A DNA stretch of 25,625 nt from JAWVZB01 sp033722375. GTDB taxonomy: Bacteria; Actinomycetota; Nitriliruptoria; Nitriliruptorales; Nitriliruptoraceae. Position numbers and translations under genes: made by a program. Below are positions 15,780-23,882 of the stretch, piece by piece (position 1 is the first letter of the stretch; each line of letters starts with the position of its first letter). Location of the stretch: positions 1 through 25,625 of the forward strand of contig JAWVZB010000042.1 in NCBI GenBank assembly GCA_033722375.1. The letters run 5' to 3'. Below the pieces are notes generated by a model that did not search any database, was not told the DNA's origin, and saw only the letters and a list, made by a program, of their open reading frames with translations.

Positions 15780-16571
15780 TTGCAGCGCATCCGCATCCGC
15801 TACACCAAGGAGGGGAGGACCCGCTTCATCTCCGCACGGGACCTCACCTCGGTGTGGGAGCGGTCGCTGCGACGAGCCGACCTCCCCATCGCCTACTCCG
15901 AGGGGTTCACTCCCCACCCGAAGGTGTCCTTCCCGGACGCCCTCCCCGTCGGCGTGGCCTCGACCGGCGAATACGCCGAGTTGACCTTCGCCGTGTCGAT
16001 CGACGCGGCCCCGGCCATGACCGCGCTGTCCACGGCGCTGCCCGGCGGGATGGACATCCTGACCTACGTGATCGTGCCCGATGGTGCCCCGAAGCTGGCG
16101 CGCCTCCTCCGGGCGACCCTCTGGGAGCTCGAGTGGCACCATGTCGACGCCGAGACGGCGTCGGCGGTCACCGCAACGCTCCGTGACGCGACCGAGGATC
16201 TACTGGCAGCGGATCGTGCGGAGGTGGTGCGCTCCCGCGGGAGCGGCGACACCACCGTCGACGTCCGCGGCCCACTGGTCGCGCTCCGTGCCTCCTCGCG
16301 TCCAGGATCGCCAACCAGCGATCCTGCGGGAGGCGCCGACCACACCCCTGTACTCCGTGCGGTACTCCGCAACGACGGCCCCACCGTGCGACCGACCGAC
16401 CTCTGGGCCGCGCTCTCCGATCTCCTCAGACCTCCGGCCGCCGACCGGATCCCCGCACCACGGATCCACCGTCGTGTCGCGCAGGGCGAGGTCGCCCCGG
16501 AGGGCCTGCAAGAAGCGTTCAGCGCCGAGGTCGTGTCGTTGCACCCGGACCGTCTCGCGGGAGCCGCTTGA
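15780..16571 (+). CDS. TIGR03936 / DUF2344 radical SAM-linked protein
   Basis: 263 residues from TTG 15780, with GAGGAG (15769-15774) five bases upstream, overlapping the preceding stop. The N-terminus matches the DUF2344 family: RIRYTKEGRTRFISARDL, then LPIAYSEGFTPHPKVSFPDALPVGVAS and EYAELTF. The C-terminal half is more variable. In many bacteria this domain is encoded beside, or fused to, a TIGR03960 radical SAM protein, so it is presumably its partner subunit or substrate-binding part. The molecular function is not established. It ends 16 nt before the RNase E/G gene. Confidence 0.88.
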   Translation: MQRIRIRYTKEGRTRFISARDLTSVWERSLRRADLPIAYSEGFTPHPKVSFPDALPVGVASTGEYAELTFAVSIDAAPAMTALSTALPGGMDILTYVIVPDGAPKLARLLRATLWELEWHHVDAETASAVTATLRDATEDLLAADRAEVVRSRGSGDTTVDVRGPLVALRASSRPGSPTSDPAGGADHTPVLRAVLRNDGPTVRPTDLWAALSDLLRPPAADRIPAPRIHRRVAQGEVAPEGLQEAFSAEVVSLHPDRLAGAA

Positions 16572-16587
16572 CGACAAGCGAGCCAAC

Positions 16588-18294
16588 GTGAACAACGAGA
16601 CGAACGACAAACGAGACGACCGCGCCGAGACCACCCGGGTGCGCACGCGCAGCCGTTCGGGTTCTGACTCCTCGTCCGAGCCGAAGCGGTCCGAGTCCAA
16701 GGAGAAAGACAGCAAGGGCGGCGGCCGGAAGCGACGCCGGCGGCGCGGCCGCCGGGGGCGCCGCGGCGGCAAGAACAAGAGCCGCAGCCAGGACCAGAAC
16801 AAGGGCGGCAACAACAAGGGGGGCAACAACAAGGGGGGCAACAACAAGCACGGGAACAAGCGCCAGCAGGGAGGCGGTGGCAAGGGGTCGTCCAACGGAG
16901 GCAAGACCACGAGCGGCTCGACCCGTCTGGCTGCCAAGCGCGACCGGTCCGGGTCGCGGCGCGTGTCCGGCGTTCCAGAGGAGGTCCGTCGTGCCATCCT
17001 CGAAGGCCCGCCCCGCACGATGCTCGTGTCGGCCCGGGAGGACCGCACCCAGATCGCGGTGCTCGAGGACCGCACCGTGGTCGAGCACTACGTCACCCGC
17101 AAGGACGACGTGACCTACGTCGGCAACATCTACATGGCGCGGGTGCAGAACGTGCTCCCCGGCATGGAAGCGGCGTTCCTCGACATCGGGAAGGGCCGCA
17201 ACGGTGTCCTGTACGCCGGCGAGGTCCTCTACGACGAGCTCGACCTCGAAGAGGACGACGACCACCGCATCGAGAACGCGCTGAAGCCCGGGCAGACCGT
17301 CCTCGTACAGGTGACCAAGGACCCCATGGGGACCAAGGGCCCGCGCCTGACCATGCACCTGTCGCTGGCGGGGCGCTACATGGTCCTCGCCCCGAACTCG
17401 TCGTTGTTCGGCATCAGTCGCAAACTGACCGACAAGGAGCGCGACCGCCTCCGCAAGATCGTCAAGCAGATCAAGCCCGACGGGCACGGCGTCATCGTCC
17501 GCACCGCCGCCGAGGGCGCCAGCGAGGAGGATCTGGAGGGCGATCTCGAGCGGCTCCTGGCCAAGTGGTCGCAGGTCGAAGAGGCCGCCGAGGACGCGAG
17601 GGCGCTCGAGTCCGTCTACGAGGAGCCCCCGCTCGTCGTCAAGGTGATCCGCGACAACTTCGGTCCCGACTTCGAACGCTGCATCATCGACTCGACCGAG
17701 CTGCACGGACAGGTGGTGGACTACCTCGACGAGGTCGCTCCGGAACTGAGCGGCAAGATCGAGCTCTACGGCTCGGCGAAGCTCGAAGCCGCCGGCCAGG
17801 ACGTCGGCGACCGGGAGTTCGCGGCCCTCTTCGACGCGTACAACGCCAGCGACCAGCTCCGAAAGGCGATGGGCAAGAAGGTCTGGCTCCCCTCGGGCGG
17901 GTACCTGATCATCGAGGCCACCGAGGCGATGAAGGTCATCGACGTCAACACCGGGAAGTTCACCGGGAAGGACGGCCAGAACCTCGAGGAGGTCGTGCTC
18001 AAGACCAACCTCGAAGCCGCGGAGGAGATCGTTCGTCAGCTCCGGCTGCGTGACATGGGCGGGATCATCATCATCGACTTCATCGACATGTTGCTCAAGG
18101 CCAACCAGGAGCAGGTGGTCCGCAAGCTCAAGCGCGAGCTGCTGCGTGACCGCACCAAGACCCGTGTCTCGGACGTCTCCCGCCTCGGGCTCGTGCAGAT
18201 GACGCGCAAGAACGTGAGCCAGGGTCTCGTCGAGGCCTTCAGCCACACCTGCGAGACCTGCGAGGGCCGTGGGTACGTGCTCGAGACCGACTGA
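16588..18294 (+). CDS. rne: Ribonuclease E/G family endoribonuclease
   Basis: 568 residues from GTG 16588, the first plausible start after the DUF2344 stop; the ribosome site is weak. Residues 1-130 are a basic, disordered extension with an Arg-rich patch (RKRRRRRGRRGRRGG), three KGGNN repeats and Lys/Gly/Asn-rich sequence. The catalytic core starts near 135, with an S1-like RNA-binding domain (VEHYVTRKDDVTYVGNIYMARV and following). Catalytic acidic residues are D452 and N454 in DVNTGKF and D497 in IIIIDFIDM. The zinc-link is C555-x2-C558 (CETCEGRG). The protein ends soon after the zinc-link, so the RNA-binding arm is N-terminal here, unlike E. coli RNase E. It cleaves single-stranded RNA in mRNA decay and rRNA/tRNA maturation. 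Rng is an equally valid label. Confidence 0.95.
   Translation: MNNETNDKRDDRAETTRVRTRSRSGSDSSSEPKRSESKEKDSKGGGRKRRRRRGRRGRRGGKNKSRSQDQNKGGNNKGGNNKGGNNKHGNKRQQGGGGKGSSNGGKTTSGSTRLAAKRDRSGSRRVSGVPEEVRRAILEGPPRTMLVSAREDRTQIAVLEDRTVVEHYVTRKDDVTYVGNIYMARVQNVLPGMEAAFLDIGKGRNGVLYAGEVLYDELDLEEDDDHRIENALKPGQTVLVQVTKDPMGTKGPRLTMHLSLAGRYMVLAPNSSLFGISRKLTDKERDRLRKIVKQIKPDGHGVIVRTAAEGASEEDLEGDLERLLAKWSQVEEAAEDARALESVYEEPPLVVKVIRDNFGPDFERCIIDSTELHGQVVDYLDEVAPELSGKIELYGSAKLEAAGQDVGDREFAALFDAYNASDQLRKAMGKKVWLPSGGYLIIEATEAMKVIDVNTGKFTGKDGQNLEEVVLKTNLEAAEEIVRQLRLRDMGGIIIIDFIDMLLKANQEQVVRKLKRELLRDRTKTRVSDVSRLGLVQMTRKNVSQGLVEAFSHTCETCEGRGYVLETD
16801..16845 (+). repeat. Three tandem 15-bp repeats encoding KGGNN in the RNase E/G N-terminus
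   Basis: Units 16801-16815, 16816-16830 and 16831-16845 differ at one base only (GGC versus GGG in the second codon). They lie in frame and encode Lys-Gly-Gly-Asn-Asn three times; a degenerate fourth unit (KHGNK) follows. Confidence 0.9.
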
Positions 18295-18300
18295 CGCTCC

Positions 18301-18319
18301 GGTGAGGGCAGCGCTCGCC
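18301..18319 (+). terminator. Possible terminator hairpin after RNase E/G
   Basis: GGTGAG 18301-18306 pairs with CTCGCC 18314-18319 (one G-U pair), loop of seven bases, six bases after the stop. It has no U-tract and is short. Confidence 0.3.
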
Positions 18320-18351
18320 GCACGGTGCCTGGTCCGCCAGCGGCGCCGCCG

Positions 18352-18357
18352 TACCCT
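18352..18357 (+). promoter_or_regulatory. Candidate -10 element giving a leaderless ABC transporter mRNA
   Basis: TACCCT ends eight bases before the ATG at 18366. The first purine at a normal -10 to +1 distance is the A of that ATG, and no Shine-Dalgarno sequence precedes it. A leaderless transcript is the simplest reading. The -35 region (CTGGTC) is a poor match. Confidence 0.5.
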
Positions 18358-18365
18358 CGGCCTTC

Positions 18366-20213
18366 ATGTCTGACGCCGAGTCCCTCCTCCGTCGCGGCGT
18401 CCGGGTCGTCCGGGTCGCGCTCACGAACGCACCGAAGCAGTTCACCTTCGGTGGGCTCGGTGCTGCGCTGTACGCCGGCATGACCATCCTCGCCTCGGTC
18501 GTCCTCGGGTGGGTCACCGACGAGGTCATCATCCCGTCGTTCGCCGCCGGCGACTACGAGTGGGGGTCGCTGTGGCTGGCCGCCGGTGCGATCGTGGGCG
18601 TCGCGGTCCTGAAGGGGGCCGGCGTCGTCGGCCGGCGGCTCGGTGCCTACGCGGCGCAGTACGGCCTCCAGGCCAAGTTCCGCCGTCGGGTGACCCGCAA
18701 GTACCTCGAGCTGCCCATCGAGTGGCACCGCCGGCACTCCACCGGGGAGCTGATGTCGAACGCGAACGCCGACATCGAGTCGGCGTTCTTCATCGCCGCC
18801 CCGCTGCCGATGTCGCTCGCGGCAACGACGATGCTGGTCATCACCGCGATCCTGCTGATCGTCACCGACCCGGTCCTGGCAGCGATCGGGTTCACGGTCG
18901 GGCCCGCGATCGGGTTCGTGAACTGGTACTTCAGCCGGCGCATGCGCCACGCCGCGACCCTGGCGCAGCAGGCACGAGCTGACGTCTCCGAGGTCGCCCA
19001 CGAGTCCTTCGACGCCGCCATCGTGGTCAAGACGATGGGCCGCGAGGCCGCCGAGACGACCCGCTTCCGCGGCGAGTCCGAGGACCTCCGCGACAAGATG
19101 ATCGAGTTCGCCCGCCTCCGGGCCCGGTTCGACCCGCTCATGGAAGCGTTGCCCAACACCGCCATCCTCCTGGTCCTCCTCGGCGGGGCGTGGCGGGTCC
19201 AGGGAGGCTTCCTGACCGCCGGGGAGGTGGTCCAGTTCGCCTACCTCTTCCGGTTGGTTGCGCTGCCCATGCGGGTGTTCGGCTGGCTCCTCGGGGAGAT
19301 GCCACGGGCGATCGTCGGTCACGAGCGCGTCGAGAGCGTCCTGGCCGCCAGCGGAGGGATGGCCTACGGCAGTGCTTCTGGTGCGGGCTCCGGTGGGGCC
19401 TCCGCGTCCCTCGAGGGCGTGGGCTACCGGCACCCGGCCACGCGCCGTGAGGGCCTCGTGGGCACCCCTCGGCCCTCCGCGGACGGTGAACCCGATCGTG
19501 ACACGACCCGGGGTATCGAGGCCGTGGACCTGGAGGTCGAGCCGGGCCGCACCGTGGCCGTGGTCGGACCGACAGGCGCCGGGAAGTCCACGATCTCCTC
19601 GTTGATGGTCCGGCTGTTCGATCCCGACACCGGGCGGATCACCTTCGACGGCCGCGAACTGCACGACCTCGACCGTGACGAGTTGGCCCGCCACGTCACG
19701 ATCGTGTTCCAGGAGCCGTTCATCTTCGACGACACCGTGCGTGACAACATCACGCTGGGCGAGGATTTCACGGACGAGGAGATCCGGGAGGCGGCTCGTC
19801 TGGCTGCGGCAGACGGCTTCGTGTCGGCGCTCTCCGAGGGCTACGACACGCGGGTGGGGGAGCGGGGCGCGTCGCTGTCCGGGGGCCAGCGGCAGCGCAT
19901 CGCGCTGGCACGAGCGCTGATCCGCAAACCACGGCTGCTGGTTCTCGACGACGCCACCTCGAGCGTCGACCCGGCGGTCGAAGCCGAGATCCTCGCGAAC
20001 CTGCGCTCCACCGACATGCCGTCCACCGTCATCATCGTCGCCTATCGGCGGGGATCGATCGCGCTCGCCGACGAGGTCGTGTTCGTACAGGAGGGCACCG
20101 TCAAGGCCCGCGGCTCGCACGACGAGCTGCTGGTGTCCACCCCTGCCTACGAGAACCTTGTGACCGCCTACGAGGCCGATCGTGAGCAGCCCACCAGCGA
20201 CGCGATGCCATGA
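18366..20213 (+). CDS. ABC exporter half-transporter, subunit A (degenerate Walker B and H-loop)
   Basis: 615 residues. An N-terminal transmembrane domain of about six helices (residues 20-310) is followed by a nucleotide-binding domain after a Gly/Ser-rich linker. Walker A is GPTGAGKST (401-409) and the signature is a canonical LSGGQ (504-508). Walker B reads LLVLDDATSSVD, so the catalytic glutamate is aspartate (D529), and the switch histidine is tyrosine (Y560, VAYRRGS). Both changes are typical of the non-hydrolysing site of heterodimeric exporters. The next gene overlaps by ATGA and carries the complementary pattern. Substrate is unknown; lipids, peptides and drugs are all possible. No Shine-Dalgarno site is present; see the adjacent promoter motif. 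Confidence 0.93.
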   Translation: MSDAESLLRRGVRVVRVALTNAPKQFTFGGLGAALYAGMTILASVVLGWVTDEVIIPSFAAGDYEWGSLWLAAGAIVGVAVLKGAGVVGRRLGAYAAQYGLQAKFRRRVTRKYLELPIEWHRRHSTGELMSNANADIESAFFIAAPLPMSLAATTMLVITAILLIVTDPVLAAIGFTVGPAIGFVNWYFSRRMRHAATLAQQARADVSEVAHESFDAAIVVKTMGREAAETTRFRGESEDLRDKMIEFARLRARFDPLMEALPNTAILLVLLGGAWRVQGGFLTAGEVVQFAYLFRLVALPMRVFGWLLGEMPRAIVGHERVESVLAASGGMAYGSASGAGSGGASASLEGVGYRHPATRREGLVGTPRPSADGEPDRDTTRGIEAVDLEVEPGRTVAVVGPTGAGKSTISSLMVRLFDPDTGRITFDGRELHDLDRDELARHVTIVFQEPFIFDDTVRDNITLGEDFTDEEIREAARLAAADGFVSALSEGYDTRVGERGASLSGGQRQRIALARALIRKPRLLVLDDATSSVDPAVEAEILANLRSTDMPSTVIIVAYRRGSIALADEVVFVQEGTVKARGSHDELLVSTPAYENLVTAYEADREQPTSDAMP

Positions 20214-22063
20214 GGAGCGCGAACCGTCCCATGCCGGAGGACCACGGGGATCGCGAAGGCGCGTGGGAGACGATCGTGCGCGGCCTCCGGCTCAACCCCG
20301 AGCTGCGCGTGGGGCTGGCGGGCACGCTCGCGCTGGCACTGGTCGCGACCGCCGGCCGGGCGATCGTGCCCATCGCCGTCCAGCAAACCATCGACTCCGG
20401 GCTGGGAGGCGCCGAGGGTGGGGTCGACCTCGGTGCGATCCTGCGTTTCGTCCTCGGGGCCTTCGTTGCTGTCGTCATCACGGCCATCGCGAGCGGCGCG
20501 ATGAACGAGCGGCTCGCGACCGTGGTCGAGACTGCCCTGAGCAACCTCCGGGTACGGGCCTTCCGGCACATCCACGACCTTTCGATGCTGCACCAGGCCA
20601 CCCACCAGCGCGGCCAGCTCGTCGCGCGCGTCACCACCGACATCGACGAGATCAGTCGCTTCATGTCGTGGGGCGGGATCAACCTCATCACCAGCGCCGG
20701 ACAGCTCACCGTCGCTGCCGTCGTCATGTTCGTGTACAGCTGGCAGCTCACGCTGGTCGTGCTGGCCTCGTTCGTGCCGTTCGCCATGGCTGCTCGCTGG
20801 TTCCAGACCCGCCTGACCAGGACCTACACGATCGTCCGTCAACGGGTCGGGGCGCTGCTCGCCGTGCTGGCCGAGACCGTGGTCGGAGCCCCGGTGGTTC
20901 GGGCTTACGGCATCGAGGAGCGGACCCAACGTCGTCTGGACGAGCGCATCGAGGCCCACCGGAAGGCGGCGGTCCACGCGGGCACGCTGTCGTCGTCGTT
21001 CTCTGGCACCGGCGAGGTCTTCGCCGCGATCGGCACGGCACTGGCGGTCATCTCCGGTGTGCTCCTCGGCGTGGACGGGCAGGTCACCGAGGGGACCGTG
21101 GTGGCGTTCCTGTTCCTGATCACCCTCTTCGTGGAGCCGGTGCAGATGGCTACCGAGGTCATCAACGAAGGCCAGACCGCGGTCGCGGGGTGGCGTCGGG
21201 TCCTCGACATCCTCGACATCCCGCCTGACGTCGCCGACCCCGAGGACGGTCGTGAGATACCGCCAGGGCCGATCGGCATCCGCTTCCGCGAGGTCGGGTT
21301 CCGCTACCCGAGACCGGGCGAGTCCGCGGCCGAGTCTTCAGGGCCGAAGGTGCTCCACGACATCGAGGTCGACATCGAGCCCAAGACCCGAGTCGCCATC
21401 GTGGGGGAAACCGGGTCGGGCAAGACCACGTTCGCGAAGCTGCTCACGCGCCTGATGGACCCCACCGAGGGTGCGGTCGAGGTCAACGGGGTTCCGCTCG
21501 ACGAGGTCGCGTTCTCGAGCCTCCGGGACCGCATCGTGATGGTGCCTCAGGAAGGGATGCTGTTCGAAGGCACCATCCTCGACAACGTCGCGATGGGCCT
21601 GACCGAGGATCTCGACACGTTCGACGACCGCGGCGAGCTCCTGGAACCGGTCGAGCTGGCGTTCCTCGAGCTCGGCCTCGCGGACTGGCTGGATGAACTT
21701 CCCGACCACCTCGAGACAGAGGTGGGGGCGCGGGGGACAGCGCTGTCCGCCGGTGAGCGCCAGTTGGTGGCGCTCGCGCGTGCCTACGTCGCCAACCCCG
21801 ATCTGCTGGTCCTGGACGAAGCCACCTCTGCGGTCGATCCCGCTACCGAGGTGCGGCTCCAGCGCGCCCTCGTCGGCCTGACCCGCGGTCGCACGACCGT
21901 GTCCATCGCCCATCGGCTGTCGACCGCCGAGAGCGCCGAGCTGGTGCTCGTCTTCGACGAGGGCCGGATCGTGGAGCGTGGCGTTCACGAGGATCTGGTC
22001 GAGCGGGGCGGGGTCTACAGCCGCTTGCACGAGAGCTGGCGCACAGGACAGGCGGCGGCGTAA
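20210..22063 (+). CDS. ABC exporter half-transporter, subunit B (degenerate signature motif)
   Basis: 617 residues from ATG 20210, which overlaps the previous stop (ATGA); ATG 20231 is an alternative start with GAGGAG 13 nt upstream. Transmembrane domain of about six helices (residues 40-330), including VGAPVVRAYGIEERTQRRLDE. The NBD has Walker A GETGSGKTT (399-407), Walker B with the catalytic glutamate E537 (LLVLDEATSAVD) and the switch histidine H568 (IAHRLST). The signature is LSAGE (512-516) instead of LSGGQ. This subunit supplies the intact Walker/His half, and its partner supplies the intact signature. Heterodimer assembly in the cytoplasmic membrane is therefore inferred. Stop is TAA 22061-22063. 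Confidence 0.93.
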   Translation: MRSANRPMPEDHGDREGAWETIVRGLRLNPELRVGLAGTLALALVATAGRAIVPIAVQQTIDSGLGGAEGGVDLGAILRFVLGAFVAVVITAIASGAMNERLATVVETALSNLRVRAFRHIHDLSMLHQATHQRGQLVARVTTDIDEISRFMSWGGINLITSAGQLTVAAVVMFVYSWQLTLVVLASFVPFAMAARWFQTRLTRTYTIVRQRVGALLAVLAETVVGAPVVRAYGIEERTQRRLDERIEAHRKAAVHAGTLSSSFSGTGEVFAAIGTALAVISGVLLGVDGQVTEGTVVAFLFLITLFVEPVQMATEVINEGQTAVAGWRRVLDILDIPPDVADPEDGREIPPGPIGIRFREVGFRYPRPGESAAESSGPKVLHDIEVDIEPKTRVAIVGETGSGKTTFAKLLTRLMDPTEGAVEVNGVPLDEVAFSSLRDRIVMVPQEGMLFEGTILDNVAMGLTEDLDTFDDRGELLEPVELAFLELGLADWLDELPDHLETEVGARGTALSAGERQLVALARAYVANPDLLVLDEATSAVDPATEVRLQRALVGLTRGRTTVSIAHRLSTAESAELVLVFDEGRIVERGVHEDLVERGGVYSRLHESWRTGQAAA

Positions 22064-22084
22064 AACACGTCGTGCGGCGGCATC

Positions 22085-22090
22085 TACCCT
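22085..22090 (+). promoter_or_regulatory. Candidate -10 element for the aldehyde dehydrogenase gene
   Basis: TACCCT lies 34 nt upstream of GTG 22125, in the 61-bp gap after the ABC pair. No convincing -35 box; the call rests on identity with the rplU hexamer. Confidence 0.4.
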
Positions 22091-22124
22091 CACGCTACGA
22101 CGCCGCGCAACCACGGAGCACAAC

Positions 22125-23879
22125 GTGTCCACCACCGCAATGGGCTCGCCCGCCATCCCCGAGGCCGACCACCGGATCCCGCCGACGTCCACCGAGGACA
22201 TCGATGCTGCCATCGAGACCCTCCGTGACAACGCGAAGCGTTGGGCCGATCTCGATGTGGGGGCCCGGATCGAGCTGCTCGACGAGCTCGCAGCTTCGAC
22301 CGATGCCGCCGCTCCCGCCTGGGCGCGGACGGGCGCCGAGGCGAAAGGGCTCGACCCTTCCTCGCCGCTGTACGGCGAGGACTACGGCAACGGCCCCTAC
22401 CAGGTGGTCAAGAACATCGCCGCGTTGAAGACGACACTCGAACAGATCCGCGACACGGGGCGCCCACAACCGCTCGACATCCGCGTTCGCCCCAACGGGC
22501 AGGTCGCCGTCGACGTGTTCCCCGTCACCATCCCCGACAAGATCGTCTACAAGGGGTTCGAGGCAGAGGTATGGATCAAGCCGGAGTACACCGTCGAGGA
22601 CGTCGAAGAGGGCCTCGGTCAGGCGTATCGCAACGGGGCCGACAGTGCGGGGGTGGCGCTCGTGCTCGGCGCCGGCAACGTGTCCTCGATCGGTCCGATG
22701 GATTGCCTGTACAAGCTCTTCGTGCACAACATGGTGTGCGTGCTCAAGATGAACCCCGTCAACGAGCAGACGGGTCCGCACATCGCCGAGGCGCTCGCCC
22801 CGCTCGTGCGGGAGGGTTACCTGCGGATCGTCTACGGCGGGGCGGCAGAGGGCAAGTACCTGACCGATCACGACGGTGTGGACGAGATCCACATCACGGG
22901 CTCCGACAAGACCGTCGAGGCGATCGTCTATGGCCCTGGTGACGAAGGTCGGGAGCGGAAGGCGAACGACGACCGACGGATCGACAAGCCGATCTCGAGC
23001 GAGCTCGGGAACGTGACGCCGGTCATCGTGGTGCCCGGTCCGTGGCGCGACAAGGATCTCGAGCTCCAGGGCGAGAACATCGCCTCGATGCTCACCAACA
23101 ACGCCGGGTTCAACTGCGTGGCCACCCGGATGATGGTGCAGCATCAGGCGTGGCAGCGGCGTCGCGACCTGCTCGATGCCGTGCGTGGATCGCTCGCGGA
23201 GGCCGAGGAGCGCGATCCGTACTACCCGGGGGCGCGCGAACGCTGGCAGGCGTTCACCGCTGAGCACGCAGACGCCGAGTGCTTCGGTCCGGTCGGCGAG
23301 TCCGCGGTGCCGTTCACTCTGCTGCCGGACCTCGATCCGGACGCCAACGGCGAGATCGCCTTCACCACCGAGGCGTTCACCGGCGTGATGGGCGAGGTCG
23401 CGCTCGACTCGCCGAGATCGGTCCCCGCCTACCTCGATGAGGCGGTCCGGTTCTGCAACGAGCGACTGTGGGGCAACCTTGCGGCCACCATCATCGTCCA
23501 CCCCCGCTCCTTGAAGGATCCGACCGTCGCTGCGGCCCTGGAACGGGCCATCGAAGACCTCGACTACGGCGTGGTGACGATCAACCACTGGTCCGCCGGC
23601 GCCGGCTACGGCATCGTCCAGACCCCGTGGGGCGCCGCCCCAGGCAACGAGATGACCGACATCCAGTCCGGGCAGGGCTGGGTGCACAACACCTACATGA
23701 TCGCCGACGAGCAGATCCAGAAGACGGTCGTCCGTGGACCCTTCCGGCCCGACGCCAAGCCCCCGTGGTTCCACTCGCACCGGACTCTGCCGGAGGTCGC
23801 GGCGAAGGCAACCACGCTCGAGGCGACCGGCGATCTCAAGAAGCTGCCGGGCCTCGTCTGGGAGCTCGTCCGCGGCTGA
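22125..23879 (+). CDS. Divergent aldehyde dehydrogenase superfamily protein
   Basis: 584 residues from GTG 22125, chosen because GGAG (22115-22118) lies six bases upstream; ATG 22140 is an alternative. It is longer than the usual 480-500-residue ALDH. The nucleophile is probably C331 in NNAGFNCVATRMM and the general base E293 in SSELGNVTPVIVVPG. The cofactor region shows VALVLGAGNVSSIG, VCVLKMNPVNE and IHITGSDKTVE. A charged insert (residues about 268-285, GPGDEGRERKANDDRRIDKP) sits between the cofactor motif and the glutamate motif. The first 100 residues are not typical. Substrate unknown; NAD(P)-dependent oxidation of an aldehyde is inferred from the fold. It converges with the AI-2E gene, three bases apart. 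Confidence 0.85.
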   Translation: MSTTAMGSPAIPEADHRIPPTSTEDIDAAIETLRDNAKRWADLDVGARIELLDELAASTDAAAPAWARTGAEAKGLDPSSPLYGEDYGNGPYQVVKNIAALKTTLEQIRDTGRPQPLDIRVRPNGQVAVDVFPVTIPDKIVYKGFEAEVWIKPEYTVEDVEEGLGQAYRNGADSAGVALVLGAGNVSSIGPMDCLYKLFVHNMVCVLKMNPVNEQTGPHIAEALAPLVREGYLRIVYGGAAEGKYLTDHDGVDEIHITGSDKTVEAIVYGPGDEGRERKANDDRRIDKPISSELGNVTPVIVVPGPWRDKDLELQGENIASMLTNNAGFNCVATRMMVQHQAWQRRRDLLDAVRGSLAEAEERDPYYPGARERWQAFTAEHADAECFGPVGESAVPFTLLPDLDPDANGEIAFTTEAFTGVMGEVALDSPRSVPAYLDEAVRFCNERLWGNLAATIIVHPRSLKDPTVAAALERAIEDLDYGVVTINHWSAGAGYGIVQTPWGAAPGNEMTDIQSGQGWVHNTYMIADEQIQKTVVRGPFRPDAKPPWFHSHRTLPEVAAKATTLEATGDLKKLPGLVWELVRG

Positions 23880-23882
23880 TGC

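Noticed and set aside
13892..15796. 634-codon minus-strand open frame opposite the radical SAM gene
   Set aside because: Same kind of antisense shadow; the plus strand encodes the intact CxxxCxxC protein.
18036..20120. 694-codon minus-strand open frame opposite rne and the first ABC gene
   Set aside because: Antisense shadow over two genes with full catalytic motifs; no ribosome site or domain.
21978..22124. Longer 5' form of the aldehyde dehydrogenase starting at 21978
   Set aside because: It would overlap the end of the second ABC gene by 86 bases; GTG 22125 has a well-spaced GGAG and a promoter-like motif upstream.
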